From the NCBI RefSeq assembly GCF_014635985.1, contig NZ_BMDT01000005.1, positions 1 through 64,000 of the forward strand: DNA of 64,000 nucleotides, given 5' to 3'. Positions 1-8,141 of the stretch are shown one piece after another. The position numbers were made by a program, and so were the translations under genes. How positions within the stretch are numbered: the stretch's first letter is position 1; each line of letters begins with the position of its first letter. The DNA comes from Enterococcus alcedinis (GTDB lineage: Bacteria; Bacillota; Bacilli; Lactobacillales; Enterococcaceae). Below the pieces are notes generated by a model. The model had not been told where the DNA came from, did no database searches, and saw only the letters and a list, made by a program, of their open reading frames with translations.

Positions 1-21
1 TAAGAGAATGCGTAATCTAAA

Positions 22-75
22 ATATTAGTTTTTGTTTTTAACACTGTCTACTTGACAGGGAGCACTTCATTCTTC
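22..75 (-). terminator. Possible weak terminator after the secreted coiled-coil gene
   Basis: On the minus strand a CTGTC/GACAG hairpin is followed by GTTAAAAAC and an A/T-rich run. The stem is short, so this is tentative. Confidence 0.3.
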
Positions 76-100
76 TTCTAGAAGTACTGTTTTTTTGTTT

Positions 101-1390
101 TTATTGTTTCGCCCAACCGTTTCCTCGACCTGGACGATAATTTCCGGCTTCCGCATCGCTTATTAATGAGAAGTTTCCTGGAATTTTAACTTGCCCATAG
201 GTTAGTCCACTATCGACTTTCAAATATCTATAACCTGCTGGTGCTTGATACCAGTCACCCGATTGTGTAGCAGCAGGTGGTGCAGCATTATTTCGTGCAG
301 CTTCTTCTGCTGCAGCTTGTTCGGCAATTCGTGCGTCTGCTTGGCGTTTGGCCTCGGCTTTTTCTCCGGCGATTCGTTTGGCTTCCGCTTCTTGGCGTGT
401 TTTTTCAATACGCTCTTCGCTTTTTGCAGCATACGTTTCATAGTGCTCCGTTAAGTCTGTCGTATGTTTTTGAAGATCACCTGGTTGATAGGCAACCAGC
501 GTCAGGGCATCGCTAATTTTCTGATTGCTAGCGGTTAACGTTTCTTTTTCTTCTTTTGTAAGGTCGCCTTTTTCAAGTAAATTACTCGTTAACTTACTAA
601 TTTTTTCAGCGAGTTCTTGATGCGCTTTAAAATCTTTCTCACTAGCGACTTGGCGTTTTTCAATTGCGGTAACCAATTGATCTGATGTCTTTTGACGTTT
701 TTGCAATAGCCCTAAATCATTGGCTTGTTCGAAATATTTCGCATTTTCTTTTCGATCAGCTGTTAACTCTTTGACTTCGTTTGCAGTGATGTATTTTTTC
801 TTCGCTAAGGTTTCAGATGACCTGTTGGTTTCTTTCAGTTGCTCAACCAAAGTCATCATGTCTACTTGATTGTCAGCTAAGGATTGGCTCAACTGTTTGA
901 TTTGTCTTGCTGTCAATCGAATCGGTTCCACGACTGAGCTGTCTTTTAGTTCCGCGATTTCATCGGATAAGTCAGCAACGAACTGTTGGTCGTCCGCTAA
1001 AACAAAGGACTCTTGGCTCTTCGTCTCTAGTTTATCTAAAGCTTTTACAAGTTGTTTATATTCTTTATTAGCCACTTTTGCTTCTTCTAGAAGGAGATTT
1101 TCTTGTGCTGTTTTTAAACTCTCTTGTCCAGATTGATGTAAATTACGCAATGTACGGCGGTTCTTTTTATCTTTCGCCTGATCAAAAGTCAGTAACTCTT
1201 GCTCTAACTGTTTGCTATCCTCAGTCGTTATAAATTCTGAAGCCAAAACTTCTTGTACTTGATTGGCTTGTTGCGCTTGTTGTTGATGAATTTCTTGATA
1301 CGCATTGGCATCCGCCCGAGTGGCAAACATGCCGGCTGTTGAAAACGCTAAAATAATCCCTAAGAGCTCACGTCTTAATTTAAATTTCAT
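101..1390 (-). CDS. Secreted coiled-coil protein, function unknown
   Basis: The 429-residue product starts with a basic stretch and a hydrophobic segment ending near an A-D-A site at residues 26-28, a plausible Sec signal peptide. Residues 30-350 are almost entirely charged and Q/A-rich heptad-like helix. A K/E/A-rich segment (about 335-365) precedes a short alanine/proline linker and a small C-terminal module of about 50 residues (PAGYRYLKVDSG to the end) rich in G and Y. I see no LPXTG motif and no catalytic motif. The layout, long coiled coil plus a small terminal module, resembles cell-wall-associated proteins of Lactobacillales. It lies 17 bp after the next gene on the same strand and may be co-transcribed with it. 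Function is not recognised. Confidence 0.75.
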   Translation of the reverse strand: MKFKLRRELLGIILAFSTAGMFATRADANAYQEIHQQQAQQANQVQEVLASEFITTEDSKQLEQELLTFDQAKDKKNRRTLRNLHQSGQESLKTAQENLLLEEAKVANKEYKQLVKALDKLETKSQESFVLADDQQFVADLSDEIAELKDSSVVEPIRLTARQIKQLSQSLADNQVDMMTLVEQLKETNRSSETLAKKKYITANEVKELTADRKENAKYFEQANDLGLLQKRQKTSDQLVTAIEKRQVASEKDFKAHQELAEKISKLTSNLLEKGDLTKEEKETLTASNQKISDALTLVAYQPGDLQKHTTDLTEHYETYAAKSEERIEKTRQEAEAKRIAGEKAEAKRQADARIAEQAAAEEAARNNAAPPAATQSGDWYQAPAGYRYLKVDSGLTYGQVKIPGNFSLISDAEAGNYRPGRGNGWAKQ

Positions 1391-1407
1391 GATGCATCCT
1401 TCCCTTC

Positions 1408-1923
1408 TTAAACAATGTCATTTTTGCGATTCGCAATTGAATCACGATACCATTGCAACGAAATTTCCATATTTTCTTCGTGGGGAGCATCAATCGCTAA
1501 GTAGTCATAATAGTTGTGTACTTCTTTAACTATCGCTTTTAAGTCCTCGGTCGCTTTTTCATCGTTATGAATCGCTCCGTCATGTAAACGTGCAATTAAC
1601 TCTGCTGACTCCTGACCAAAGTAATGGGTCAACTGATAATCGATAAAGAAAATCAGGTCCTTATTTTCAAATACTTCCGGTTCGTGTTCTTCCAGAAACA
1701 ATACGAGTTTGTCATAGTTTCGACTCTCAACTCGTGTCCGTATGGCATAATAAATTGCTCCCGCCATCGCCAACGCATAAATAATTAGCGGTGAAACACG
1801 AATTAAATCCAATCTCACAACCCCTGTTGCTAATACAAGTAATAACAATGAAACGATAACAACTTTTTTCTCATAACTTTTATGTTTTTGATACAACGAC
1901 AAAACATAATGATACTCACTCAA
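1408..1923 (-). CDS. Small membrane protein with two N-terminal TM segments
   Basis: A TTG start at 1923 is preferred because GGGGGAG lies 6 bases upstream; a longer reading from 1938 places that ribosome site inside the gene. The protein (about 171 residues) has two closely spaced hydrophobic segments (roughly residues 18-36 and 40-60), then an acidic, mostly helical cytoplasmic tail. Its position just upstream of the secreted coiled-coil gene suggests a shared transcript. No family is recognised and no catalytic motif is visible. Confidence 0.65.
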   Translation of the reverse strand: MSEYHYVLSLYQKHKSYEKKVVIVSLLLLVLATGVVRLDLIRVSPLIIYALAMAGAIYYAIRTRVESRNYDKLVLFLEEHEPEVFENKDLIFFIDYQLTHYFGQESAELIARLHDGAIHNDEKATEDLKAIVKEVHNYYDYLAIDAPHEENMEISLQWYRDSIANRKNDIV

Positions 1924-2025
1924 CAAAAACTCCCCCAATTCATTATTTTACTCATCTATCATAGCCTTTATCTGACCATTTAACAATGCCTTTAAAACAC
2001 AAAAAAATAACAATAAAAAAGAGCC

Positions 2026-2060
2026 TGATTTGCGTGCTCATTGCAAATCAGATTCATTTT
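2026..2060 (-). terminator. Hairpin with U-run on the minus strand
   Basis: CTGATTTGC pairs with GCAAATCAG around a short loop, and on the minus strand the stem is followed by CTCTTTTTTATTG. It sits between the HTH remnant and the start of the membrane-protein gene, so it may have terminated the now broken HTH gene. Confidence 0.55.
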
Positions 2061-2062
2061 CT

Positions 2063-2130
2063 TTGTCTCTAATCGAGAGATGGTTGATTGGGGAACTCCT
2101 AACACTTCAGAAAACTGTGCTTGTATATAG
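2063..2130 (-). pseudogene. Remnant of an XRE-type helix-turn-helix gene
   Basis: On the minus strand one frame reads QAQFSEVLGVPQSTISRLE, the typical helix 2-turn-helix 3 core of Cro/C1-type repressors. The reading has no usable start upstream, and after about 25 residues it runs into the hairpin at 2026-2060 instead of the usual rest of the domain. It is best read as the scrap of a deleted regulator gene. Basis is sequence motif only. Confidence 0.45.
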
Positions 2131-2229
2131 CATAAGCCTGTCGTGATCACAGCGATAATCCAATCACCTCTTGTACTCCCACTTCAAATAAGCGATACTG
2201 GAATAAAAGAAAGAGAAGAGGTGTCGCCT

Positions 2230-2514
2230 TTGTTTTGGATGATTGTCATTCCCTTTGTTCTAATTACGATGACACTCGCAATGCTCGTGCATTCGATTTT
2301 AGAAAAATACTACGCTTTGCTTTTTACGGATAAAACAGACTATACTTTCAAATGCTCGGCTTGTCAGACGGAATACCAGTTGTCCGGTGATGAAGTCAAA
2401 AAGCATATCCACCCAAAATGGCTCTTTTTGACAAAGAAAAAAAAGTATCGCTTTACGTGTCCAAACTGCCAGACGAAAGCTATACAAGAAAAAAGGCAAA
2501 CGACCTACCATTAA
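2230..2514 (+). CDS. Membrane-anchored zinc-ribbon protein
   Basis: A TTG start at 2230 is chosen because AGAGAAGAGG lies 8 bases upstream. A GTG at 2143 would give 123 residues but has no clear ribosome site. The product has one hydrophobic helix near the N-terminus and then a cytoplasmic Cys4 ribbon: CSACQTEY and, about 40 residues later, CPNCQT. Lone TM-plus-zinc-ribbon proteins of this size are common in Firmicutes and mostly uncharacterised. It is one of the few plus-strand genes here and converges on the E1 beta gene, sharing a bidirectional hairpin with it. Confidence 0.55.
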   Translation: MFWMIVIPFVLITMTLAMLVHSILEKYYALLFTDKTDYTFKCSACQTEYQLSGDEVKKHIHPKWLFLTKKKKYRFTCPNCQTKAIQEKRQTTYH

Positions 2515-2519
2515 AAAAA

Positions 2520-2563
2520 CCGAAAATAAGACGATCGCTAATGGCGGTTGGGCTTATTTTCGG
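2520..2563. terminator. Bidirectional terminator between convergent genes
   Basis: CCGAAAATAAG pairs with CTTATTTTCGG (11 bp). A-runs flank it on the left and T-runs on the right, so it can serve both the zinc-ribbon gene (+) and the E1 beta gene (-). Confidence 0.75.
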
Positions 2564-2587
2564 GTTATTTTTTAGGTTCGACACGAA

Positions 2588-3592
2588 CTAAATTTCTAGC
2601 ACGGCTTCTTTTTTATAGACGCTTTTTAAAATGGTGGAAATGATTTCTTGTTCATCGGGAAAGACAAAACTTTCCATTGCTGGACTAAAAGGAACCGGAA
2701 CAAACTTGGCTCCCACTCTTAGGACCGGCGCTTCTAAATACTCCCACAAGTTTTCGACGACACGGGCAGCAATTTCACCGCCAACACCACCGATCTTGAT
2801 CGCTTCATGAACGATAATTAAGCGACCCGTTTTCTTCACGGACTGATAAATGGTTTCGGTATCAATCGGAACGATACTTCTTAGATCAATCACTTCCACT
2901 CGAATCCCGTATTTCGCTTTGACGTATTCAGCAACTTTCAAGACTTTGGTGAGCATCAAGGAGTAGGAGACAATCGTCACGTCGCTTCCTGTTTGTACGA
3001 CTTCCGCTTTGTCTAACGGTGTATAAATCTCACCTTCGGGCACTTCTCCTGTGACAGGAAATAATCCTTTGTGTTCAAAATAAATCACCGGATTCGGATC
3101 TTGAATCGCGGCTTTCAATAAACCTTTGCCATTGGCTGGTGTCGATGGAATCACGACGCGAATCCCAGGAATCCCCATGAATAAAGCTTCTAATGATTGA
3201 GAATGCTGAGCAGCTCCGTGTTTCATCAAGCCATCCGGTGCCCGTAAAACGAGTGGTAACTCGGCTTGACCGCCAAACATATAGCGTGCTTTGGCCATCT
3301 GGTTTAAGATTTCATCCATCGTAATGCCAATGAAGTCGGCAAAATGTAAATCAATCACTGGCTTTGCGCCTGCTAAGGCAGCCCCGACACCGGCACCGAC
3401 TAATGCCGTTTCCGAAATCGGTGTATCTCGCACGCGTTCGCCAAATTCTTCCTTTAAATTGGAAAACTGACCAAAGATTCCGCCTTGTTTGACAATATCT
3501 TCACCGAAAACAAAGACTTCTTGATCGGCGCGCATTTCTTCAATCATCGCTTCTCTTGTTGCTTCTGAAAAGGTTAAAATTCGTTTACTCAT
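2588..3592 (-). CDS. 2-oxoacid/acetoin dehydrogenase E1 component, beta subunit
   Basis: The 334-residue protein has the transketolase pyrimidine-binding half (FGEDIVKQGGIFG near residue 28; TPISE near 57) and the transketolase C-terminal half that form the beta subunit of TPP-dependent E1 alpha2beta2 enzymes. Length matches AcoB/PdhB/BkdB. The start overlaps the end of the E1 alpha gene by 8 bases, so the two are translationally coupled. E2 (lipoyl acyltransferase) and E3 (lipoamide dehydrogenase) genes, which normally follow, are absent: the operon ends here at a strong hairpin. The substrate cannot be read from sequence. Acetoin, pyruvate and branched-chain or methionine-derived 2-oxoacids are all possible. 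Confidence 0.88.
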   Translation of the reverse strand: MSKRILTFSEATREAMIEEMRADQEVFVFGEDIVKQGGIFGQFSNLKEEFGERVRDTPISETALVGAGVGAALAGAKPVIDLHFADFIGITMDEILNQMAKARYMFGGQAELPLVLRAPDGLMKHGAAQHSQSLEALFMGIPGIRVVIPSTPANGKGLLKAAIQDPNPVIYFEHKGLFPVTGEVPEGEIYTPLDKAEVVQTGSDVTIVSYSLMLTKVLKVAEYVKAKYGIRVEVIDLRSIVPIDTETIYQSVKKTGRLIIVHEAIKIGGVGGEIAARVVENLWEYLEAPVLRVGAKFVPVPFSPAMESFVFPDEQEIISTILKSVYKKEAVLEI

Positions 3593-4571
3593 TGACTGCT
3601 ACCTCCCCTACAAATAAGTCTTCTAGTGCCTCTTCTGGTTCTGGAAACGGGCTGTTTTCAGCAAAAGCAATTGCGGCTTGCAACTCGAGTTCTAATTGCC
3701 ATTCCACCTCGGATAATTCCCTTTCAGTTACAAGCTTTGCCGTTATTATCTTCTCTCTAAAACGGGTAATTGGATTGTTGTTGTCGTATTGTTCTTGGAC
3801 TTCTTCTTTCGTTCGATACAATTGTGGATCGGCTAAAAAATGCCCTTCAATCCGATAGGTTAAACATTCTAAAATACTTGGTCCTTCACCGTTTCTAGCA
3901 CGTGCAATCAATTCGGCTGACGTCTTTTTGACTAACTCAACGTCATTTCCATCAATCGTCACACCGGGAATCCCATAGCCTTCTGCTCGTTTAGCCAATT
4001 GCGGAATTGAGCCGGTTTCACTAAAGCGTGTGGTTGATGCCCAGCCATTGTTCTCACAAACAAAGATAACCGGTAATTGCCAACTGGCCGCTAAATTGAC
4101 CGCTTCGTGGAATGTCCCACGATTACTCGAACCATCGCCAAAGAAACAAACCGCAACCTCTTTGCCTCCTCTGAGCTTGACCGCTAACGCCGCGCCAGTT
4201 GCAATGTTAAAACCACCACCAACGACCCCGTTTGCCCCTAACATTCCGACACTAAAATCAGCCAGATGCATCGAGCCACCCTTGCCTTTACAATAACCTG
4301 TTTTTTTACCGTAAAGTTCAGCTAGCGAACGATCGAGTCGTGCCCCTTTCGCTAGTGTATGACCGTGTCCACGATGGGTACTTGTCACATAATCAGCCTT
4401 AGTTAAATGACTGCAGACACCCACAGCAATCGCTTCTTCTCCAATATACAAATGGGTCGGTCCAACAATACTCGTGCCACTTTTTTCTTTGACGGTTTCT
4501 TCAAAACGACGAATACGTAACATTTCATAATACAAAGTTAACGCTTCTTCTTTTCCAATTTGCTGACTCAT
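3585..4571 (-). CDS. 2-oxoacid/acetoin dehydrogenase E1 component, alpha subunit
   Basis: This 328-residue protein carries the TPP/Mg motif GDGSSNRG (GDG at 145-147) ending in NN at 174-175, and the HRGHGHTLAKG segment near residue 66, as in AcoA/PdhA-type E1 alpha. It begins 19 bases after the upstream lipoprotein gene with GGGATGGGG as ribosome site, and no terminator or promoter is visible between them. It therefore probably shares the T-box-controlled transcript of that lipoprotein. The sequence looks closest to the acetoin-dehydrogenase branch, but the operon context points to methionine or another amino acid. Assignment to TPP-dependent E1 alpha is firm; substrate is open. Confidence 0.88.
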   Translation of the reverse strand: MSQQIGKEEALTLYYEMLRIRRFEETVKEKSGTSIVGPTHLYIGEEAIAVGVCSHLTKADYVTSTHRGHGHTLAKGARLDRSLAELYGKKTGYCKGKGGSMHLADFSVGMLGANGVVGGGFNIATGAALAVKLRGGKEVAVCFFGDGSSNRGTFHEAVNLAASWQLPVIFVCENNGWASTTRFSETGSIPQLAKRAEGYGIPGVTIDGNDVELVKKTSAELIARARNGEGPSILECLTYRIEGHFLADPQLYRTKEEVQEQYDNNNPITRFREKIITAKLVTERELSEVEWQLELELQAAIAFAENSPFPEPEEALEDLFVGEVAVNE

Positions 4572-4590
4572 TTTTATTCCCCATCCCTTT

Positions 4591-5412
4591 CTACCATAAA
4601 GGCAATACTGATCCTTTATACAACTGATCGATTAATGCTTTCGATGCGTCACTGCGATACGCATCAACAATTTTTTGATAAACGGCATTTTCTTTATTTT
4701 CTTCTCTGGTCACAATAATATTGTAATACGGCTTCGAGTCTTCATTAACCGGCTCAATAAAAATCGCGTCTTCTTTCGGAACAAATCCGGCATCTAGCGC
4801 CATAAAGACGTTGATAACACTTGCGCCAACATCGGGTAATGAGCGCGCCGTTTGAGCCGCCTCTAATTCGACAATCTTCAACTCTTTCGGATTTTCAACA
4901 ATGTCACTGATTGTTGGATTTCTACCTTCATCATATTCCAATTGAATGAGTCCCGCAGATTGTAATAACAATAAACCTCGCGCCCCGTTAACCGGATCGT
5001 TGGCAATCGCGACTTCGGATTGATCGGCGATTGCTTCTAACGAGTCATATTTATCGGAATACAAGCCAATCGGATTCAATACGGTCTCGCCAATCGCCAC
5101 GAGATGCCCCTCGTTCGTTGCATTGAATTCATCCATCAGTATGTATCCTTGAAAAGCATTCAAATCAATATCGCCTTTTTCTAACGCTTCATTCGGTTGC
5201 GTATAATCCGAAAACTTCACCAATTCAATTTCAATTTTTTCCTGTTTTAATTGCTCGATGATCGGTTCCCAAACTTCATTGCTATCTCCAACAACACCTA
5301 GTTTCACTTTCGTTGTCTCTTGACTCCCTGCTTGTGCCGAACCACAGCCAGCAACCACTCCGACTGTCACGCCTAAAACCAATGTCAATAACCCTTTTCC
5401 TAATTTCCCCAT
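4591..5412 (-). CDS. NlpA/MetQ-family substrate-binding lipoprotein (copy 2)
   Basis: The 273-residue product has a lipoprotein signal peptide with lipobox VVAGC at the N-terminus and the NlpA fold sequence pattern (VKLGVVGDSNEVWEPI, GDIDLNAFQGY, AIANDPVNGARGLLLLQ). Family members bind methionine or related amino acids for the MetNI ABC importer. No MetN or MetI is in the window, so this is an orphan binding protein. A T-box leader lies directly upstream, its terminator ending about 25 bases before the start, and AAGGGGTG is the ribosome site. E1 alpha/beta follow on the same strand. Confidence 0.85.
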   Translation of the reverse strand: MGKLGKGLLTLVLGVTVGVVAGCGSAQAGSQETTKVKLGVVGDSNEVWEPIIEQLKQEKIEIELVKFSDYTQPNEALEKGDIDLNAFQGYILMDEFNATNEGHLVAIGETVLNPIGLYSDKYDSLEAIADQSEVAIANDPVNGARGLLLLQSAGLIQLEYDEGRNPTISDIVENPKELKIVELEAAQTARSLPDVGASVINVFMALDAGFVPKEDAIFIEPVNEDSKPYYNIIVTREENKENAVYQKIVDAYRSDASKALIDQLYKGSVLPLW

Positions 5413-5433
5413 TTGAACACCCCTTTTTTATAT

Positions 5434-5705
5434 ACAAAAAGTCCTCCCCAGATTGATGTCTGAGAAGGACGAATTGACTCGTGTGACCACCTTCATTTTG
5501 TCCTTGTTTCACAACAAAGACACTCTGCGCGTATCCATAAAAAGAATACAACCATGCGCTAACGGGCAGACCCGTCAACTGCTTACGAATCCCGCTCACA
5601 GTTGAATGCTAAAAAGACCATCTTCCAAAGGCTTTTCTTTACCCTTTTTCACCAAACGGGGCTCTCTTGTCAAAGAAATATTCTTCGTACTCTTCTTTTT
5701 ATTGC
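5434..5705 (-). promoter_or_regulatory. T-box riboswitch, probable methionine specifier
   Basis: Read on the minus strand, the leader has the stem I landmarks (AAGAAGAGTA, then AGAGAGCC), a candidate specifier loop GAAGATGGTC with ATG as codon, and the 14-base T-box region GAAGGTGGTCACACGA. It ends in a terminator, GTCCTTCTCAGA pairing with TCTGGGGAGGAC plus a U-run. The T-box motif is somewhat degenerate relative to AGGGTGGNACCGCG. The methionine assignment rests on the ATG in the loop, which is identical in the second leader, and on the MetQ-type gene behind it. There is no clear terminator between the upstream lipoprotein gene and this leader. Confidence 0.82.
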
Positions 5706-5727
5706 ATTAATTATTTCGTATAACAAA

Positions 5728-6582
5728 CTAGAAGACTGGTATAACTGCTCCTTGATACGTATCATTAATAAAGTTTCTCGTCTCGTCTGAACGAAGCGCC
5801 GTGATAAAGGCTTGAATCGCGGCATCATCTTGTTTAGATGCTTCAACCGCTACAATGCTAGCATACTTCTCAGCCGCCTTTGAATCTGCCGTTTCGGTTA
5901 ACAAAGCATCCTCTTGCACATTCAAGCCAGCATCCAATACAAAGTTGGCGTTAATCACAGCCAAATCGACATCTGCTAATGAGCGCACAACTTGAGAAGC
6001 TTCCAATTCAACAATTTTCAACTGTTTTGGATTGTCTAAAATATCATTGACCGTCGCTGTTATGTCCACGCCTTCTTTCAACGTGATCAGTCCCGCTTCT
6101 TGTAATAAAAGCAATGCCCGTCCACCATTCGTTAAATCGTTTGGAATCGCTACTTCTGCGCCTTCTGGTAATTTATCGAGTGAATCGACTTTCCCAGGAT
6201 AAATACCTAACGGCAAGAAATAGAATTTCGTTTCACCAGCCACGACTAAATCCGTCGCATGTTCAGCATTAAAGTTGATTAAATACGGTTCGTGCTGATA
6301 CAAGTTCACATCCAAATCGCCTTCCGCTAACGCTTTATTCGGCAAAACAAAATCTTCAAAGACTTTGATTTCTAATTCATACCCTTCTTCACTAAGACGT
6401 TCTTTGACGTTTTCTAATATTTCTAAATGCGGCGTGACACCCAATCCAACGCGAATAACTTGTTTTTCTTCTGCTGTAACCGTTTCTTTTTCAATTGTCT
6501 TGCTACTGCTACATGCAGCGGTACCTAATAACAAACTCCCTAAAATACCTAACCAAATCCAATGCTTCACTCTTCTCTTCAT
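5728..6582 (-). CDS. NlpA/MetQ-family substrate-binding lipoprotein (copy 1)
   Basis: The product has 284 residues, with lipobox LGTAAC near residue 24, followed by NlpA-family landmarks (VRVGLGVTPHLEIL-like start, GDLDVNLYQHEPYL, AIPNDLTNGGRALLLLQ). It is a clear paralogue of the next gene downstream, and each has its own T-box leader, which indicates tandem duplication of leader plus gene. Predicted role is extracellular capture of methionine or a similar amino acid for an ABC importer encoded elsewhere. The ribosome site GGGAGATTAAGG precedes the ATG. Induction on shortage of the cognate charged tRNA is inferred from the T-box. Confidence 0.86.
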   Translation of the reverse strand: MKRRVKHWIWLGILGSLLLGTAACSSSKTIEKETVTAEEKQVIRVGLGVTPHLEILENVKERLSEEGYELEIKVFEDFVLPNKALAEGDLDVNLYQHEPYLINFNAEHATDLVVAGETKFYFLPLGIYPGKVDSLDKLPEGAEVAIPNDLTNGGRALLLLQEAGLITLKEGVDITATVNDILDNPKQLKIVELEASQVVRSLADVDLAVINANFVLDAGLNVQEDALLTETADSKAAEKYASIVAVEASKQDDAAIQAFITALRSDETRNFINDTYQGAVIPVF

Positions 6583-6659
6583 TTTTCCTTAATCTCCCTT
6601 GTTATAAAATTATTGCTCTTCAATCCAACCATTGATTCCTGCCACTATGACTGAAACAA

Positions 6660-6945
6660 CACAAAAAAACCCCTCCAGAAATATTCTGGAAGGACGAATG
6701 ATTCGCGTTACCACCTTCATTTATTCTTTATCTCACAATAAAGAAACTCAAACAGTACACTCGAAAGTAAACTGCGGTGCTTTAACGGGCACACCCGTCA
6801 CCTGCTCACTCACCAAGCTCACAGCTGAATGCAAAAAAGACCATCTTCGAAGCAATCTTCTGTACCCTTTTCCACCAAACAGGGCTCTCTTGTTAAAGAA
6901 TCATGACTTGTACTCTTCTTTTTATCGCATCAATCATTGAATTTT
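6660..6945 (-). promoter_or_regulatory. T-box riboswitch, probable methionine specifier
   Basis: On the minus strand: AAGAAGAGTA, AGAGAGCC, the specifier-type loop GAAGATGGTC, the T-box motif GAAGGTGGTAACGCGAA, and a terminator CGTCCTTCCAGAA pairing with TTCTGGAGG plus seven T. The specifier segment is the same as in the leader of the neighbouring paralogue. It precedes the copy 1 lipoprotein by about 80 bases. Confidence 0.88.
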
Positions 6946-6949
6946 CCTA

Positions 6950-6978
6950 ATTATAGCTATCGATTTAATCAAAGTCAA
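6950..6978 (-). promoter_or_regulatory. Promoter of the first T-box unit
   Basis: On the minus strand TTGACT (6973-6978), a 17-base spacer and TATAAT (6950-6955) lie just ahead of the T-box leader, an almost ideal sigma-A promoter. Confidence 0.75.
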
Positions 6979-7152
6979 ATGATAACCTCATCTAAATTTA
7001 ATTTTATATTCAAGAGGTATTTGAAATTTATTCAATGAACCAAACAATTAATAAATGCATCCTTTTGTCATTAAACAAAAAATTCGTAACATGCTTATTT
7101 AAATGGTACAAAAAAAGAAGATATTTCTATCCTCTCTATTTTAAATTTTCAT

Positions 7153-7800
7153 TCACTTATAATCTTCATCAATAGTCATTATCATTGGTTGTAATTTTTC
7201 TTTATCTCTTGAATATATCATTTCTCCAAATTTTTTAAATCCAAAACTCATATACCAATCCATTATTTTTTCACAAGCAACACTATCAAGAAAAATTAAT
7301 TTACCACCTATAGAATATCGAATATCTTCAATAACTCTGAGCGCCTCCAACAGAATAGCATCACCTGAAAATTCAGTTTTAAAGCGATCATTCTTAGCCA
7401 CATGAGAAATAAGATAGGCTGGCGCAAAATTTATATTAGCGGGTGCTTTACCGGAAAAGATTAACTCTTTTTTTATTGGATTTTCAACAGCACTGATATC
7501 CAAATCTTTCAATGATATTGTAAAGAAACCATACAAATCTTCCCAGTTTTCATCCTTGTAAATTAAATATGTTCTAGTTTCATGTCGCATTTCTTTATTG
7601 ATTGCGTCTTCTTTTAAAAACTTTACCATTGATAAGTTATTTCCACACAAAAAAGAAGGCTCTACAAAATTAGAAAATTGATCTCTTATACTCTTTCTAA
7701 GATTCTTTTTCCCTATTTCTGGAGTTCCTTCTTTGATAATACTAGCCAAGTTTCCAATTATTTCGCTCAATTGAACGACTTCATACTTATTAACTCTCAT
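7153..7800 (-). CDS. GNAT-fold acetyltransferase, probable toxin of a TA pair
   Basis: About 215 residues from the ATG at 7800; a GTG at 7812 is an alternative. The C-terminal half has GNAT-like features: INFAPAYLISHVAKND, a GDAILLEALRVIEDI helix, a hydrophobic strand LIFLDSV, and the terminal W-Y-x-S-F-G-F-K-K-F motif typical of motif B. The gene overlaps the end of a 58-residue ORF by 11 bases, the standard layout of antitoxin-GNAT toxin modules that acetylate aminoacyl-tRNA. The catalytic-pocket Arg-x-x-Gly motif (Q/RxxGxG/A) is poorly conserved here, so activity is uncertain. It may instead be an ordinary acetyltransferase with a small partner. Confidence 0.6.
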   Translation of the reverse strand: MRVNKYEVVQLSEIIGNLASIIKEGTPEIGKKNLRKSIRDQFSNFVEPSFLCGNNLSMVKFLKEDAINKEMRHETRTYLIYKDENWEDLYGFFTISLKDLDISAVENPIKKELIFSGKAPANINFAPAYLISHVAKNDRFKTEFSGDAILLEALRVIEDIRYSIGGKLIFLDSVACEKIMDWYMSFGFKKFGEMIYSRDKEKLQPMIMTIDEDYK

Positions 7801-7966
7801 TGTTTGATGCACTCATCCAGCTTGGAATTGTTTTAGATTTTTTTCTTTTCGATGCTACAACATCTCTAACCAGGCGATTATACTTTTCGGTTGGTTTCGC
7901 TGACATCGCTATTTTTGCATCTTCGTTCGTTAATTTAACTTCTCTTTCTAGTGAAATAGTTGCCAT
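7790..7966 (-). CDS. Small protein, probable antitoxin partner of the GNAT protein
   Basis: A 58-residue ORF starts at ATG 7966 after a near-perfect ribosome site (AAGGAGG, 7 bases upstream) and reads MATISLEREVKLTNEDAKI at the N-terminus. It ends in a lysine-rich and then polar tail. Its stop codon overlaps the start of the GNAT gene. The beginning looks like a ribbon-helix-helix-type or similar small DNA-binding/antitoxin protein. Family membership cannot be established by eye; the role is inferred from size, strong translation signal and coupling. Confidence 0.6.
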   Translation of the reverse strand: MATISLEREVKLTNEDAKIAMSAKPTEKYNRLVRDVVASKRKKSKTIPSWMSASNNES

Positions 7967-8141
7967 TATATCAACCTCCTTTGCGTAACTTATTACTCAA
8001 CTTGACTAAGTATCTACGCAATAAGTGTATCATATCTAAAAAATTTCTACAATTATTAATTTAGGACATGTATAATCTACTTCACGTATGACAATATCTT
8101 GAGTATTACAATCAATAAATCCGTCTTGACTGAGACAAAGC

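Noticed and set aside
5434-5705. SAM-type (S-box) riboswitch in front of the MetQ-like gene
   Set aside because: The T-box motif, the AGAGAGCC stem I element and the tRNA-type specifier loop are present, while the S-box core is not.
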